Assembly (NCBI GenBank): GCA_014526335.1
Contig: JACTAT010000040.1
Coordinates: 2,522,442-2,586,441, forward strand
Length of the DNA stretch: 64,000 bases
From: Chrysaora quinquecirrha
Lineage: Eukaryota; Cnidaria; Scyphozoa; Semaeostomeae; Pelagiidae
Direction of reading: 5' to 3'
In this document: piece after piece, positions 34,778 to 44,905 of the stretch
How the letters are laid out: every line of letters starts with the position of its first letter
How positions within the stretch are numbered: the first letter of the stretch is position 1
The notes under the pieces: model-generated
What the model was told of the DNA's origin: nothing
Seen by the model: the letters and a program-made list of their open reading frames with translations, nothing else
The model's database searches: none
Position numbers and translations under genes: made by a program

Positions 34778-37700
34778 ACATCACTATCCCCATAATCATC
34801 ATCATCAACATCATCACTATCCCCATCATCATCATCAACATCAACATCATCATCATCGGCATCATTATCATCATCATCATTATCATCAGCATTATCACCA
34901 TCATCATCATCACCACCAGCACCATCATCATCATCATTTATTTATTTAAAGTTTGCTGTTGGGAGGACAGCTTTGGGCTGCATTACTTGTAGAGTTAATC
35001 GGAGATTTCGTTGAGCTCTATAGCTCAGTGGAAACGCCGTTGGCTCTCTGATCGTGCAGTCCCGGCTCGAATCTCATTTAGTGTGTCATGCCACTTTTGA
35101 AAAAATCCATTATAACTCGGGTAGCTGTTGACAGTTCGCTAGTTCGCTGTTTCTTCAACGCTTCCCGTAGTTTAGAGCCTTCTTTTAATTTTCAAAGCCC
35201 CTCCCGCTCTGATGTAATATTGGTTCTCTTCATAGATGATACTGTCTCTTTCTGTGGCCAAGAAACAACTGCCGAGTTACAAAATCTGAAGCCCACTAAG
35301 AAGTATTCATGTCGATTACTAGCAAAAACAGAAGGAGATGAAAGCCCTGTAAGCGATGCTGTTTGGTTTTCAATGCCTGAATCAGGTAATGGACGCATTT
35401 GCTAGCCAGATGCAGACTGTGTTTAATTATAATTCTATATTGTAATTATCCCAAATAACAAAAATGTCATAATCTCAACAAATGTCATAAACTCCAGGTG
35501 TCATAATCTCAACAGGGTCGGGGTTCGAGCCCAAGCTACGGTAGCATCACAACCATGGTCGAGGTCTCATTTAATCAACTTACTACTGAGATCCTAGTGA
35601 CTGGCTCTAAATACAGCATTTCATCTTCATTTACCCCTTAGCTCAGACCTTTTTTTTTATTTTTAATTTTTTTGCTATACTCCTTGGGTGAGTATATATC
35701 GACTCGCGTGAAGCCATACATACGGCGCTGTGAGATTTTTTAGCCCTTTATCACTATGGTACCAATTTTACACCTTGATGCAGTGTCACAGAAAGCAAGG
35801 TTTTATACCTTTTTATGTGTGCTCCCTAGCTTGGATTTGAACCATGGACGTTGAGCCCCAGTGACGCAAGTGCATGCACTGCTATCTAAATTCTCTTTTT
35901 ATGACAGTGCCAAGTGCACCTCAGAATGTCCACGTGATTAACAGAACAACAACACAGTTGAAGATTGGTTGGGAGGCACCTGAATCACCAAATGGAATTG
36001 TAAGAGGATATCAGATTTTTCAAGAAGGTTTGTCTATATTTTCTCATCCCTCGCTTCACCCCCTTGAAAGTTCGTAAACTCCAGTATGATTCAATGTCAG
36101 GCGATATTTTTTCAGGAGGTTCTGTAGTCTAGAATGTCTTGTATCTTTGAAATTTTCTTTCGAGGCATTGACTTGGCTAAAAATTTTTGTTTTGTTTGCT
36201 TGCTCATTTGAAATCTTGTGCTTCATTTGTAGGTAAGACTGGCTTTACAGAAACCAAAGAATTCTATCAAATTTTCATGAACCTGATTCCGGGAACAGAA
36301 TATCATTTCCAGGTAAAATATTCGCGCAACTAAACTGATGTCCATGATCGTTGTCAGTGATGTAACAGAGATGCTTGGGGCCCGTAGGAATTTAGTAAGA
36401 TGGAGCCCTTATGCAGGGATAGCGAAGCAACGTGAGCTATATGGGTCTGGATGCCCTTTAGAACCTTAAATAATGCACGTTAGGTGCCCGTTGGTTAATG
36501 ACTGCTTATGGGATGGCCTTAGAAAGCCTTTTAGCATTGTGGCCAAAAGCACACAATACGAAAAGGAGAAAAGGGCCCTTTTGGTCGCCCTAAACTACGT
36601 TACGGCACGTTCCCATGAGTTGCGTTGCCGAATTGGATAAGTGGTAAGTTGCCTTTCCTTAGTGGATCGTAAAAGCTAGTTTGGCGCTCAACCTCTGTGT
36701 CCTTGCTTCCTTAGATTTACGCTTTGACTTCTGTTGGCCGAGGGGATAAATCATCCTTGACTTGCTCAACTGTTGATTTACGTGAGTAGAATATTTTGTA
36801 TTGTATCCACCCTTATAATTTATTTAATGTTAGTTTTTTTCAAAACTGCAATCTTTATGCATACTTTTTGTTTCATTGGCAATACTTTGCACAGGGAAAA
36901 GTGAACAAAACCCTACTCTTTTTTGTCTCTTAGGCCCTGACCAAACGATCAAACATTGTTGGTCCAACATTTCAAATTTGCTTTACAACAGATGTTTGAC
37001 CGTTTGGCCGCATCCAAAAACATTGCTGATGTTACGCTAGGTGGTGAAATGATGCAAGTTGTTGCAGTTTGTCAAAAAGAAAAGAAATGTTTCACAAGCA
37101 ATGCCGAAAAGACGATCAAACAATGCTTGACAAGCAAAAATAAGCAAAATTTGTGGCGTTATGTTATTGAAAAAGTTCAAAAACATTTTTGCTTGACGTA
37201 CGCAAGAAATGCTGGACAAGCAATGTTTTTCGAGATAGCCCAACGGTCAAGCATTTTGCTTGACAAGCTAATTTCAAATGTTGGACCAACAATGTTTTGA
37301 TCGTTTGGCCAGGGCCTTACGAGGCAAATATATTCAGCTATTACGTCTATTTTTACGATTGATTGGTATACCAAAAGCTGTAATTCTTCATTGCTTATAG
37401 GTCAGCATGCACCACTAAGACCGAACCTACATGTGCTTGGTCGCAATGAAATTCTAGTTCAATGGGATCCACCTGAAGAACCACTTGGCAGGATAAATTA
37501 TTATGAAGTTTGCATGGATGGCGAGGTATGCAAAATTAATACATGATTGTTGAGTGTTTGTGAGATGATATTCCCAATTGCTAAAAGTCTTGCTGGCTGG
37601 CTGGCTGACTGACTGACTGACTGACTGACTGACTGACTGACTGACTGACTGACTGACTGACTGACTGACTGACTGACTGACTGACTGACTGACTGACTGA

Positions 37701-40700
37701 CTGACTGACTGACTGACTGACTGACTGACTGACTGACTGACTGACTGACTGACTGACTGACTGACTGACTGACTGACTGACTGACTGACTGACTGACTGA
37801 CTGACTGACTGACTGACTGACTGACTGACTGACTCTCTGACTGACTGACTGACTGACTGACTGACTGAGTGCCTGGCTGACTGACTGACTGACTGACTGA
37901 CTGGCTGACTGACTGACTGACTGACTGACTGACTGACTGACTGACTGACTGACTGACTGACTGACTGACTGACTGACTGACTGACTGACTGACTGACTGA
38001 CTGACTGACTGACTGACTGACTGACTGACTGACTGACTGACTGACTGACTGACTGACTGACTGACTGACTGACTGACTGGCTGACTGGCTGACTGGCTGA
38101 CTGACTGAATAATTGACATTTTCCCCCATGAAACGGTGTACTGCATGCAACGTTTGCCATGCGTAGGGCTTTGTTCCTTGCATGAAGAATTTTCTTACTT
38201 TTTCTGTTTTCAAGGTAATATATTCTGGTATTGAAAGGAACTGCACGGCTCGCCGACTGCTTCCAAAAACTGAATATACTTTCAAAGTAAGGCAATATCT
38301 TATCGCCTTGAAATTTCTCTTAGTATTTGTTTTATTACTCAGAAAAACTCGTTGTTGAAAAGATAACGTGATTTTTTTATTTCTAAGGTGGCAGCATGGA
38401 CCAACGAGGGAAAATGCGAGAGCGAGTCAGCAAAGAAGAAGACAGCCAAAGAGAGTAAGTCTCTCTTCTCTCCGTGTGTGAATTTTTGAGAGCAACGCGG
38501 TGAATCATTGATACACGTTTCAGCTAACCGACAGTCTGTCATATTGCTATACAATTTTCAAAGCTACCTGCATGCAACTTATTTCGTCTCAACGTTTGCA
38601 AACAGCGAAAGCAACTTTCCCAATCATATAGATGTGACATCTTACATCAAAAACCAGCCTTATTTTATTTCACAGATTGGTCTCCTCATATGAGTTGCAC
38701 GTTTTCTGAATAAGGAACACCTTTATAAGGATCTCAAGGCATAAAATTCCCTTTAAGTAACTATCGATGTTCGGATGAAAAACTGAGAACTTTTTTCGAG
38801 AACAAAATGGTTTATGCAACTTCGTAACCGAATAACAACAAATTTCCTATCTTACTTCCAAAACAAGACTCTAGTAGTATTTAAGTTAGAAAACAAAGCA
38901 AATTAAAAAGAATTTGCTGTAAAAGCTAGGATAATATTAAAACGAAATGCACGATAAGGAACAGTATAAGAAACGTTCAGGCTCTTTTTGTTGAAAATCA
39001 AGGAACTCCAGCCAAATCCAGCTCATTTCAAACCAAAGATCTTATTACTTTTGTCCTTGCTATCGCTACCACCTTTAGACTTACGACACGAGTCTCTAGT
39101 TTACGCTCCCCTTATTCTGATTTGTCACTCCAACAGAACGATGCACTCTAAGCGATTGTACAATACAACAACAACTTCTAGCGAAGTTGTGGGACTTATG
39201 TAGTGAGTCTATACGACCTTAACAACCAGCCCGAAACTGCTCAAATTTTCTTTCTGGAAACTCGGAGCATTTTCAGAATTTAAAAACCATAGCTGCCAAC
39301 AATTTTTTACCAACAGCTAATTGAGATAAAATTTTGTTTATTTTTCAGAGCGCAATTTCCCAAGGGAGCCACTTTATCCTTATGGCAAACGCACCAAAAA
39401 CGGGACAGTTGGAAGAATAAAGCAAGGTATATGCATTATCGATTCATATTGCTACGTTAATCACCCCCAACTAGGGATAGAATGTCAGAAAGTTTGGCAT
39501 TAGTGCATCAGCCACAAATGAGTAGCCTCCAGGGGTCGTAGGAGCACAAGCTTAACCTACTGCCTACAGCCCCTTAGCCTTATATAGGCATAAACTACGG
39601 GGTGGCCCCAAAAAGGGACCCCCTTAGGTAAATAATTTCTGAATGACTTTTCTCGAGGAGGAATTTTATAAAATTTATTCAAGGTAATATTCAAGTCAGG
39701 TGCAATATCGCGTAGAAATAATCGTGCTGATATGAGCTTCCATCTTGGCGCAATTAAACATTAAATTTATGATGTCCCAAAATCTGCTGTTTACATTCCA
39801 TCATTGCATACTGCAATCGTGCGTGAAAGAGAATCATTATCCCAGCGCAAAATTGTCATGGCCATTAATGCACGGTCAGTCATATTAGAGAAGTGTATTG
39901 AGCAGGACTGAGGACATTTTGAACACATCACTTGACTGAAAAAATGAGTTATTGCTTTTTCTGTTTTGTTGCGTAAGGATAAACAGTTACATATTTTGTT
40001 ACAGTTCGTTTTTGGGTTGTAAAGTTTTAAAGCCAATTTATTCAGAGATACTAATCCATATCATCATGATATTTGCACGAAACATCTCACTTGAGTTGAA
40101 TATCACGTAGTATTAATTTCATGAAATTGAATAAATTATTTACAAATTATTTAGCTAGGGGGTCCATTTTTTGGGCCACCCTGTATTTTCCTTGCAACAG
40201 GGAAAGGATTTCCGGCCCATTTTCTCGAATGGATACCCCCCGGCTTTCTAGCCTCTGCAAGCCCATGAATTGCCAGACTGGTTTAAGGTAGGTGGCTTAT
40301 CGCAGAAAGAGGCCGACAGACAGCGGACTAATTCGCGTCAAAATACTTGCTTGCTTCGTTCCCAAGCCAGTTAGCGGAATGTTTCCTGGCAACTGGTGAA
40401 ATTGCAGTCTCGTTCAGGACCCGCAGAAATTCAAACCGAGAATCCCTCGAAGATCTCGTAAACCTTCATTTGATCATAGAAGGTTATGGAGAGCTCCAAA
40501 ACCTGCCGTGTTCAGAAAAGTGGGTTCGAAAAACACACATCCAAAAAGAGAAGACAACCTTTTCTGTTTTGACTGTGTATGTAATATGTTATCATTATTT
40601 GTTATCAGTATGTTTGTTTCTTTTCCCAGAAAGAGCTTCAAGTGCATCCCCTAAGACAACACCGAAGCAGAGATGCAAGGTATTCTCCTTAAACATTCTT

Positions 40701-40992
40701 AAACAATCAAGGCGTAGACTGCGTTCTTGTTGCCTCATCGCATGTGCCCTTGTCGTGGTCGCCCTTGTTTTGTGCCTTTGTCGCTCTTATCGCCATTTGT
40801 CGCCATTCATGACCAATATATACAAATATATTTGTTGCTGAAGATGGCTCAATATAGCCGAAACACAAAATAGTCACCCTGCCGTCCTTTGGAAGGGACG
40901 TTAAACTAGGGGTCCCATGCCTGGATGCGGCATGCATAGTAGGCCTAAATTGGCTGAAAAAGCTAGACATAACAGCCTACTTAAAATTAAGT

Positions 40993-41023
<31 letters not shown>

Positions 41024-44000
41024 GCCAAGCGGGAGGAGAGTCCTGGGCCGACGACTTAGAGAGTTACTTGACGATTTCATTGAGCCTTGTTTAAAGGAGC
41101 TTTTATTTGTTTTTTTTTTCAGTCCGTCTCTTCCATCTCATCGCCAAAGATTTTCCGAGAGTCTCAAAACCGTCCCAAAACATCAGTGCATGCCACTAGA
41201 AGTGTATCAGTTAGTCAGCCAAGTAAGCAATTACGTTACGTTCGAATATAGCATATAGAATGCGATGTAGGCTGTACATTACAATAAAGCATGTGGTGGT
41301 ATGTCACCTATGGAAAAATCTATCCTAGTGCTGGCCATTCATGAAAATATATACAAATATGTTTGGTGCTGAAGAAGGCTTGACATAGCAGAAACGCAAA
41401 AAGTTAAATGGGAGGAGAGCCTTGGACTGTATGACTCAGAGAGTTACTCGGCGATTTCTTTGAGCTCTGTAGCTCAGTGGAAACGTCGTTGGCTCTTTGA
41501 TCATGCAGTCCAGGCTCGAATCCCATCTATTGTGGTATGCCACTTGTTGAAAAATCTATCCTAGTGTTCGCCATTCACGAACAATATATACAGCTATGTA
41601 TGGTGCTGAAGAAGGCTTAACATAGCCGAAACACAAACAGTCAAACGGAGGAGAGCCTTGGGCTGTATGACTTGGAGAGTTACCCTGTGATTTCATTCAG
41701 AGCTGTAGCTCAATGGAAACGTCGTTGACTCTTTGATCATGCAGTCCAGGTTCGAATTCCATTTATTGTGGTATGTCACTTGTGGAAAAATCTATCCTAA
41801 TGTTCGCCATTCATAACAATATATAACTGTTAGACGCTGAAACTACGACTCATAAGCGAAAGGTTATCTTTTCTGACTTGACGTTTTCTGCCATACAAAT
41901 TCGTATGATGCTGAAGAAGGCTCAACATGAAATACAGAAGTCAAACTGGAAGAGAGTCTTGGGCTTTGTTGGAGACTCGGCGATTTCATTGACCTCTGTA
42001 GCTCAGTGGAGACGTTGTTGGCTCTCTGGTCATGCAGTCCAGGCTCGAATCCTATCTATTGTGGTATTCCACTTGTGGAAAAATCTAGCGTATCATTGAA
42101 TAAAGACGTTGCTTTTGCCTGAGATCAATTTCTCTTGTTTGCTCCGTAATGTACTTGCGTAGTTTGAAATTTTTTCTTTAGGTGTATCAATCAATTTTCT
42201 TTTCCAGGGCATCGTGTTTCTGCTCAGATGAAAATTGTTCAAGGATTCAGTATGGACGTTTTCGACAGATCAAATGACCAGGTACGTATCACTTAGGCAG
42301 TGGCGCTGCCAGGAATTTTCTTGGTCAGCGTCTTTCGTAGGGAATTGTTTGCCATTTTTGGGAAATTTTCTTACTTTACAAATTGATTTTGGTACTCATT
42401 AATCCTCGATTTGTAAAAATTAAGTTGTCAGCTGGGGCGTTTTCGAGGGGAGGGCTTATTCGAGAGGAGGGCTTATCCGAGGGGAGGGTTTATTCGAGGG
42501 GAGTGCTTATTTGAGAAGAGGGCTTATTCTAGGGGAGTGCTTTTTCGAGGGGAGGGCTTATTCGAGGGGAGGGCTTATTTGAGGGGAAGGCTTATTCGAG
42601 GGGAATGCTTGTTTGAGGGGAGGGCTTATTTGAGGAGGGGGCTAATTAGAGGGGATAACTTATTCGGGGGGAGGGCTTATTTGAGAGGAAGGCTTAGTTT
42701 GAGGGGAGGGCTTATTCGAGAGGAGGACTTATCCGAGGGGAGGGTTTATTCGAGGGGAGGGCTTATTTGAGAAGAGGGCTTATCCGAGGGGAGGGCTTAT
42801 TCGAGGGGAGGGCTTATTTGAGGGGAAGGCTTATTCGAGGGGAATGCTTGTTTGAGGGGAGGGCTTATTTGAGGAGGGGGCTAATTAGAGGGGATAGCTT
42901 ATTCAAGGGGAGGGCTTGTTCGAGGGGGGTCTTCTTTGAGGGGAATGCTTGTTTGAGGGGAGGGCTTATTCGAGGGGAGGGCTTATCAAGGAGAGAGCTT
43001 ATTTTCAAGGATGGCTTATTCGAGGGAGGGCTTATTTGAGGGGAGGGCTTATTTTGAGGGGAGTGGTTATTCGAGGGGAGGGCTTGTTGGAGGGGAGGGC
43101 TTATTCGAGGGAAGGGCTTATTCGAGGAGGGGGCTAATTATAGGGGAGAGCTTATTCGAGGGAGGAGTTTATTAAAACTTTCAGTAGTTCCCGTATTCTC
43201 TTTCAGGAGCATGTACAAACGCGGAATGGCACTCGAAGGAGGCACTTCTCAACAGGGAATTTACCATTTACCCAAGAGGACCAGAGAAACCATATCCCCT
43301 TATTTCGTACAAGAAGGAAACAACCTTCGACGTTTACTTGCTCCTCTGCACCAAGCTCTAGCTGCAAAGGTAATCATGGATATTTGTATCTCTTCTTCAT
43401 TTTGAAATTATAGGAAGCTCCTAAACTTTTCAGTCAGTTCTCGTTAGACAGCTGAAGTTAAGCTTGGTCGTGTTAGGTCAGCATCTGGATGGGTGACTTT
43501 CCAGATGGATGACTAAATAACTCACTCTGCCGTCCTTCGGAAGGGACGTTAAACTCGGGGTCTCATGCCTGTATGCGGCATGCATAGTAGGCCTAAATTT
43601 GCTGGAAAAGCTAGAAATAACAGCCTGCTCAAAATAAGTAACAACAGCAACAACAACTTATTACCTGAGTCCTGAGCATAGAAATATGGTCCTTTCTATT
43701 GTCCTAAGTCCCAGTTTTCGCTAATGAACCCGAGGCTATCACTAGAATGAGATCGCTCAAACTGGTTGTAGCGGGGTGTTGGGGTGGTGGAGGAGCCTAA
43801 ACTTACAACTGAGGTAATAAGTCTAGGAAGCTCTCTTGAAACTCGTTTGAAAAAATTGTAACATATCGCGTGGGCCAAAGAAAGTAACCCCCTAAACTAA
43901 ATAATCAACATAAGATCTTTCTATGACAGAATCTTACCAAACTTTAACCACGTAAACGTCAACTTAATAAACACCTCTCGTTAAAAAATGAAAAGCTTAT

Positions 44001-44905
44001 CTGCTTTGTTCCAAGCGTAATCCAAACTAGAAAGTTTGTAGTCAGAAATGCAGATTAAAAGAAACCAACAAACAAGCAAGGTGCGAAAGAGAAGATAAGG
44101 AATTTCTCATTGCCCGATGATGGGAGACGGATCTCTCCCGAAACGTTGCCCTACTAAATATCAAAGGCTTGTCATGATAAGTGGTGACTATCATGTCTAA
44201 TACGGTGTCGAAGATAAGGAATGTTTTAACTAGAGAGTATGGTCTGAATTTCCTCCATTATGTCCTATGCATGTTTTAATCCTTCTTAGAAATGCATTGA
44301 TTGTTATTTCCAATTGTCGCTTCGGCAAGGACTCCACGCGCATGTCGGACGTTGCTTTCAGACACATGGAACAACCTTTCGTAATAAATGATAACCATTA
44401 TTGGTTGTCCTAAAGATTTAAATCAGTGCTTTTTTCTGGCCACTGGTCTTCGCAATCACTGTGAAGTCGGGATCATTTTTGATTCTTGTCAATATGATGA
44501 CCGGACCTTCTTATACTAGCCTGCGTGCAGACCATAAATACTCAGGATCTGCACACAGGCTATTCTTATGCCATCTTTTTGCTTCAATTCTGATCATTGG
44601 CGTAGCTATAGAGGAGGGTAGTCGCCCCTCCAATCACTACCAAGGCAGGTTTTGCATACCACCTGAATCTGATGTAAAACGACTTTCCACACCCAAATTT
44701 TCTTCGACCACATCCTTTTGCCTCTCCAATGGACCTCTGTCTACGCAACAGATTCTGATGTTTTTCATCCTTTCCAGATGGTAAAATTGGCTTAGAGTTC
44801 AAGCCCAGTACTTACAACCCTATGAAGAAGAGTTCTCTAACGGCTACACGTGCGACTTTCCACCTGTTCTGGCGGCACGACACTCACGAGAATGTCCCAT
44901 TATGA
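25595..44905 (+). CDS. ARM-repeat plus fibronectin-III protein, complete, 22 exons
   Basis: Exons: 25595-25830, 28165-28351, 29120-29250, 29759-29859, 31033-31127, 31912-32108, 33490-33568, 33662-33767, 34498-34581, 35236-35385, 35908-36027, 36233-36312, 36715-36781, 37401-37525, 38215-38286, 38388-38454, 39349-39426, 40630-40679, 41123-41222, 42208-42281, 43207-43369 and 44778-44905. They join in frame to 829 residues with GT-AG borders. Residues 1-377 are alpha-helical ARM-like repeats (GHAAYIIGTL, ASNAALVLARL, MNAAFAIGRL, KNACFALGCIAGG, AWFAAMTIRTL). Residues 378-632 hold three FN3-like modules with their core Trp and Tyr (VHWSP, IGWEAPESPNG, VQWDPPEEPLG; YHFQIYALTSVG, YTFKVAAWTNEG). The rest is Ser/Arg-rich and probably disordered. 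No signal peptide or membrane segment is seen, so a cytoplasmic scaffold is likely. I do not recognise a named orthologue. The last exon is the least certain. Confidence 0.85.
26212..26450. mobile_element. MITE in intron 1 (right arm)
   Basis: Inverted counterpart of 4785-5027, with ends CTGGACAAAAGGTTAGGAGA and the matching CTCCTAACTTTTGTCCAG. A C-run near 26280 varies in length between the arms. Confidence 0.75.
26645..26992 (-). repeat. (CAAA)n-rich microsatellite, intron 1 right arm, first tract
   Basis: Counterpart of 4226-4575 in reverse. Next to it (27018-27050) lies the partial exon 2 duplicate. Confidence 0.9.
27018..27050 (+). repeat. Duplicate of the start of exon 2 in intron 1 (right arm)
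   Basis: Repeats the acceptor and first 27 bases of exon 2 (28165 on), then diverges. Splicing into it would meet unrelated sequence. Confidence 0.75.
27341..27741. mobile_element. MITE present only in the right arm
   Basis: Ends TGGATTTCCACTTATTTG at the left and inverse CAAGTGGAAATCCA at the right. Inner GGAACGGGAACGGG and GTTCCCGTCCCG are also inverted. The left arm has no such sequence at the matching place. Confidence 0.75.
27870..28140 (-). repeat. (CAAA)n-rich microsatellite, intron 1 right arm, second tract
   Basis: Counterpart of 2636-2960 in reverse, ending just before the acceptor of exon 2. Confidence 0.9.
28371..28625. mobile_element. Harbinger-like MITE in ARM/FN3 intron 2 (right arm)
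   Basis: GGCCCTGGCCAAACGGTCAA at the left end, GATCGGGGCC at the right, with TTA duplicated on both sides. Orthologous to 2159-2410. A further degenerate piece lies at 28690-28765. Confidence 0.75.
28800..29060 (-). repeat. Dispersed repeat (CAGCGGAAACAT family)
   Basis: Reverse counterpart of 1680-1900, with ACGTTTATACTCTGAAGAGT and TTCCGCTGTTTCTCGCAA. Confidence 0.6.
29398..29560. repeat. Part of TTATAAGGAACC-family element (right arm)
   Basis: Shares AAGGCCTAGTTCCTAAAGTT and AGTTCCTTAATTTT with 15880-15975. It lacks the second end that is present at 950-1345. Confidence 0.45.
30175..30995 (+). repeat. Tandem TGTTTACATA array in ARM/FN3 intron 4
   Basis: Several dozen copies of a 10-base unit, TGTTTACATA with variants ending AA or GT, arranged in longer blocks of about 50-60 bases. 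The reading frames over it (LHMFTYVYKC repeats) are artefacts. It ends shortly before exon 5 at 31033. Confidence 0.9.
31330..31460 (-). repeat. Dispersed repeat (CAGCGGAAACAT family)
   Basis: AATTCCGCCTTAGTCAATTG, ACTCTGAGGAGTGTCAGACG and TTTCCGCTGTTTCTCGC, in intron 5. Confidence 0.6.
32235..33405 (+). repeat. (ATC)n trinucleotide array in intron 6
   Basis: About 1.2 kb of CAT/ATC repeats with higher-order blocks separated by CTCAGCATCTTTATCATA or CTCAGCGCCTTTATCATA. The 392-398-residue reading frames of Met/Ile or His are simple-repeat artefacts. Confidence 0.97.
33790..34265 (+). repeat. Pyrimidine-rich minisatellite in intron 8
   Basis: Units of about 55-60 bases built from CCCTCTCTACTAAGACC, TTTCTCTATTAGACC and CTATTAAGCCCC, about eight copies. 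Confidence 0.9.
34635..34940 (+). repeat. (ATC)n array in intron 9
   Basis: CAT/ATC repeats with interspersed CACTATCCCCATCATC. Non-coding. Confidence 0.95.
35007..35100 (+). mobile_element. tRNA-derived SINE, truncated
   Basis: A box TAGCTCAGTGG at 35023 and B box GGCTCGAATCT near 35063, followed by the family sequence GTGTCATGCCACTTTTG. In intron 9. Confidence 0.7.
36933..37316. mobile_element. Harbinger-like MITE, well preserved (intron 13)
   Basis: GGCCCTGACCAAACGATCAA at the left and the inverse TTTTGATCGTTTGGCCAGGGCC at the right, with TTA on both sides. The interior is nearly palindromic (TTGGTCCAACATTTCAAATT / AATTTCAAATGTTGGACCAA). Confidence 0.85.
37600..38108 (+). repeat. (CTGA)n array in intron 14
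   Basis: About 500 bases of nearly perfect GACT repeats, with a few CTGG and one TCTC interruption. It lies between exons 37401-37525 and 38215-38286. Ser/Val/Gln reading frames here are artefacts. Confidence 0.98.
39599..40183. mobile_element. mariner-like MITE (intron 17)
   Basis: The left end CGGGGTGGCCCCAAAAAGGG and the inverse right end TTTTTTGGGCCACCCTG are inverted for about 40 bases, with TA on both sides. This is the usual end type and target of Tc1/mariner elements. No transposase is seen. Confidence 0.8.
40810..41090 (+). mobile_element. tRNA-derived SINE interrupted by a 5S-type SINE tail
   Basis: Family sequence AATATAGCCGAAACACAAA is broken at about 40870 by CCCTGCCGTCCTTTGGAAGG...ACGTTAAAC...GCATGCATAGTAGGCC and a run of CAA repeats (40990-41022). 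It resumes with AGCCAAGCGGGAGGAGAGTC, the next part of the first SINE. The insert matches 43505-43655. Confidence 0.65.
41325..42095 (+). mobile_element. Three tandem tRNA-derived SINE units (intron 19)
   Basis: A boxes (TAGCTCAGTGG or TAGCTCAATGG) at about 41470, 41705 and 41999. B boxes (GGCTCGAATCC or GGTTCGAATTC) about 40 bases later. Units share CGTCGTTGGCTCTTTGATCA and GTGCTGAAGAAGGCTTAACA and repeat about every 235-295 bases. The extra arms and tails show these are not functional tRNA genes. Confidence 0.8.
42435..43185 (+). repeat. Minisatellite GAGGGGAGGGCTTATTC in intron 20
   Basis: About 40 copies of a 17-18 base unit with variants (CTTATTTGAG, CTTGTTTGAG), arranged in a larger repeating block of about 230 bases. 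The Gly/Arg-rich reading frames are artefacts. Confidence 0.95.
43440..43655 (+). mobile_element. 5S-rRNA-derived SINE (SINE3-like)
   Basis: 43452-43500 reads GAAGTTAAGCTTGGTCG...TCAGCATCTGGATGGGTGAC, close to the internal promoter half of 5S rRNA. Then follow CGTCCTTCGGAAGGGACG, GTTAAACTCGGGG, TGCGGCATGCATAGTAGGCC and a CAA-repeat tail. Similar bodies lie at 40865-41022 and, in fragments, at 45725-45815. Confidence 0.7.
43656..43823. repeat. Inverted-repeat element ACTTATTACCTGAGT
   Basis: The left end CTTATTACCTGAGTCCTGAG and the inverse right end ACTGAGGTAATAAGTC directly follow the SINE tail. Internal GAGATCGCTCAAACTGG is shared with 3757-3910. Confidence 0.6.

Noticed and set aside
37454..38295. 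Ser/Val/Gln repeat proteins on the minus strand
   Set aside because: (CTGA)n tract within intron 14, on the strand opposite the gene.
40347..40841. 164-residue frame near exon 18
   Set aside because: It only includes exon 18 (40630-40679) in frame by chance of read-through; the flanks are intron and SINE.
41460..41525. Functional tRNA genes suggested by A and B boxes (also 9967-10040, 35020-35075)
   Set aside because: No complete cloverleaf could be drawn, the acceptor stems do not pair, and the copies sit in larger repeated units with tails.
42537..43137. Gly/Arg-rich frames (RGLIRGEGLFEGRAYL repeats)
   Set aside because: Translation of the 17-18-base minisatellite in intron 20.
43452..43500. 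5S rRNA gene
   Set aside because: Only part of 5S is present and it runs into a SINE body with a CAA tail.
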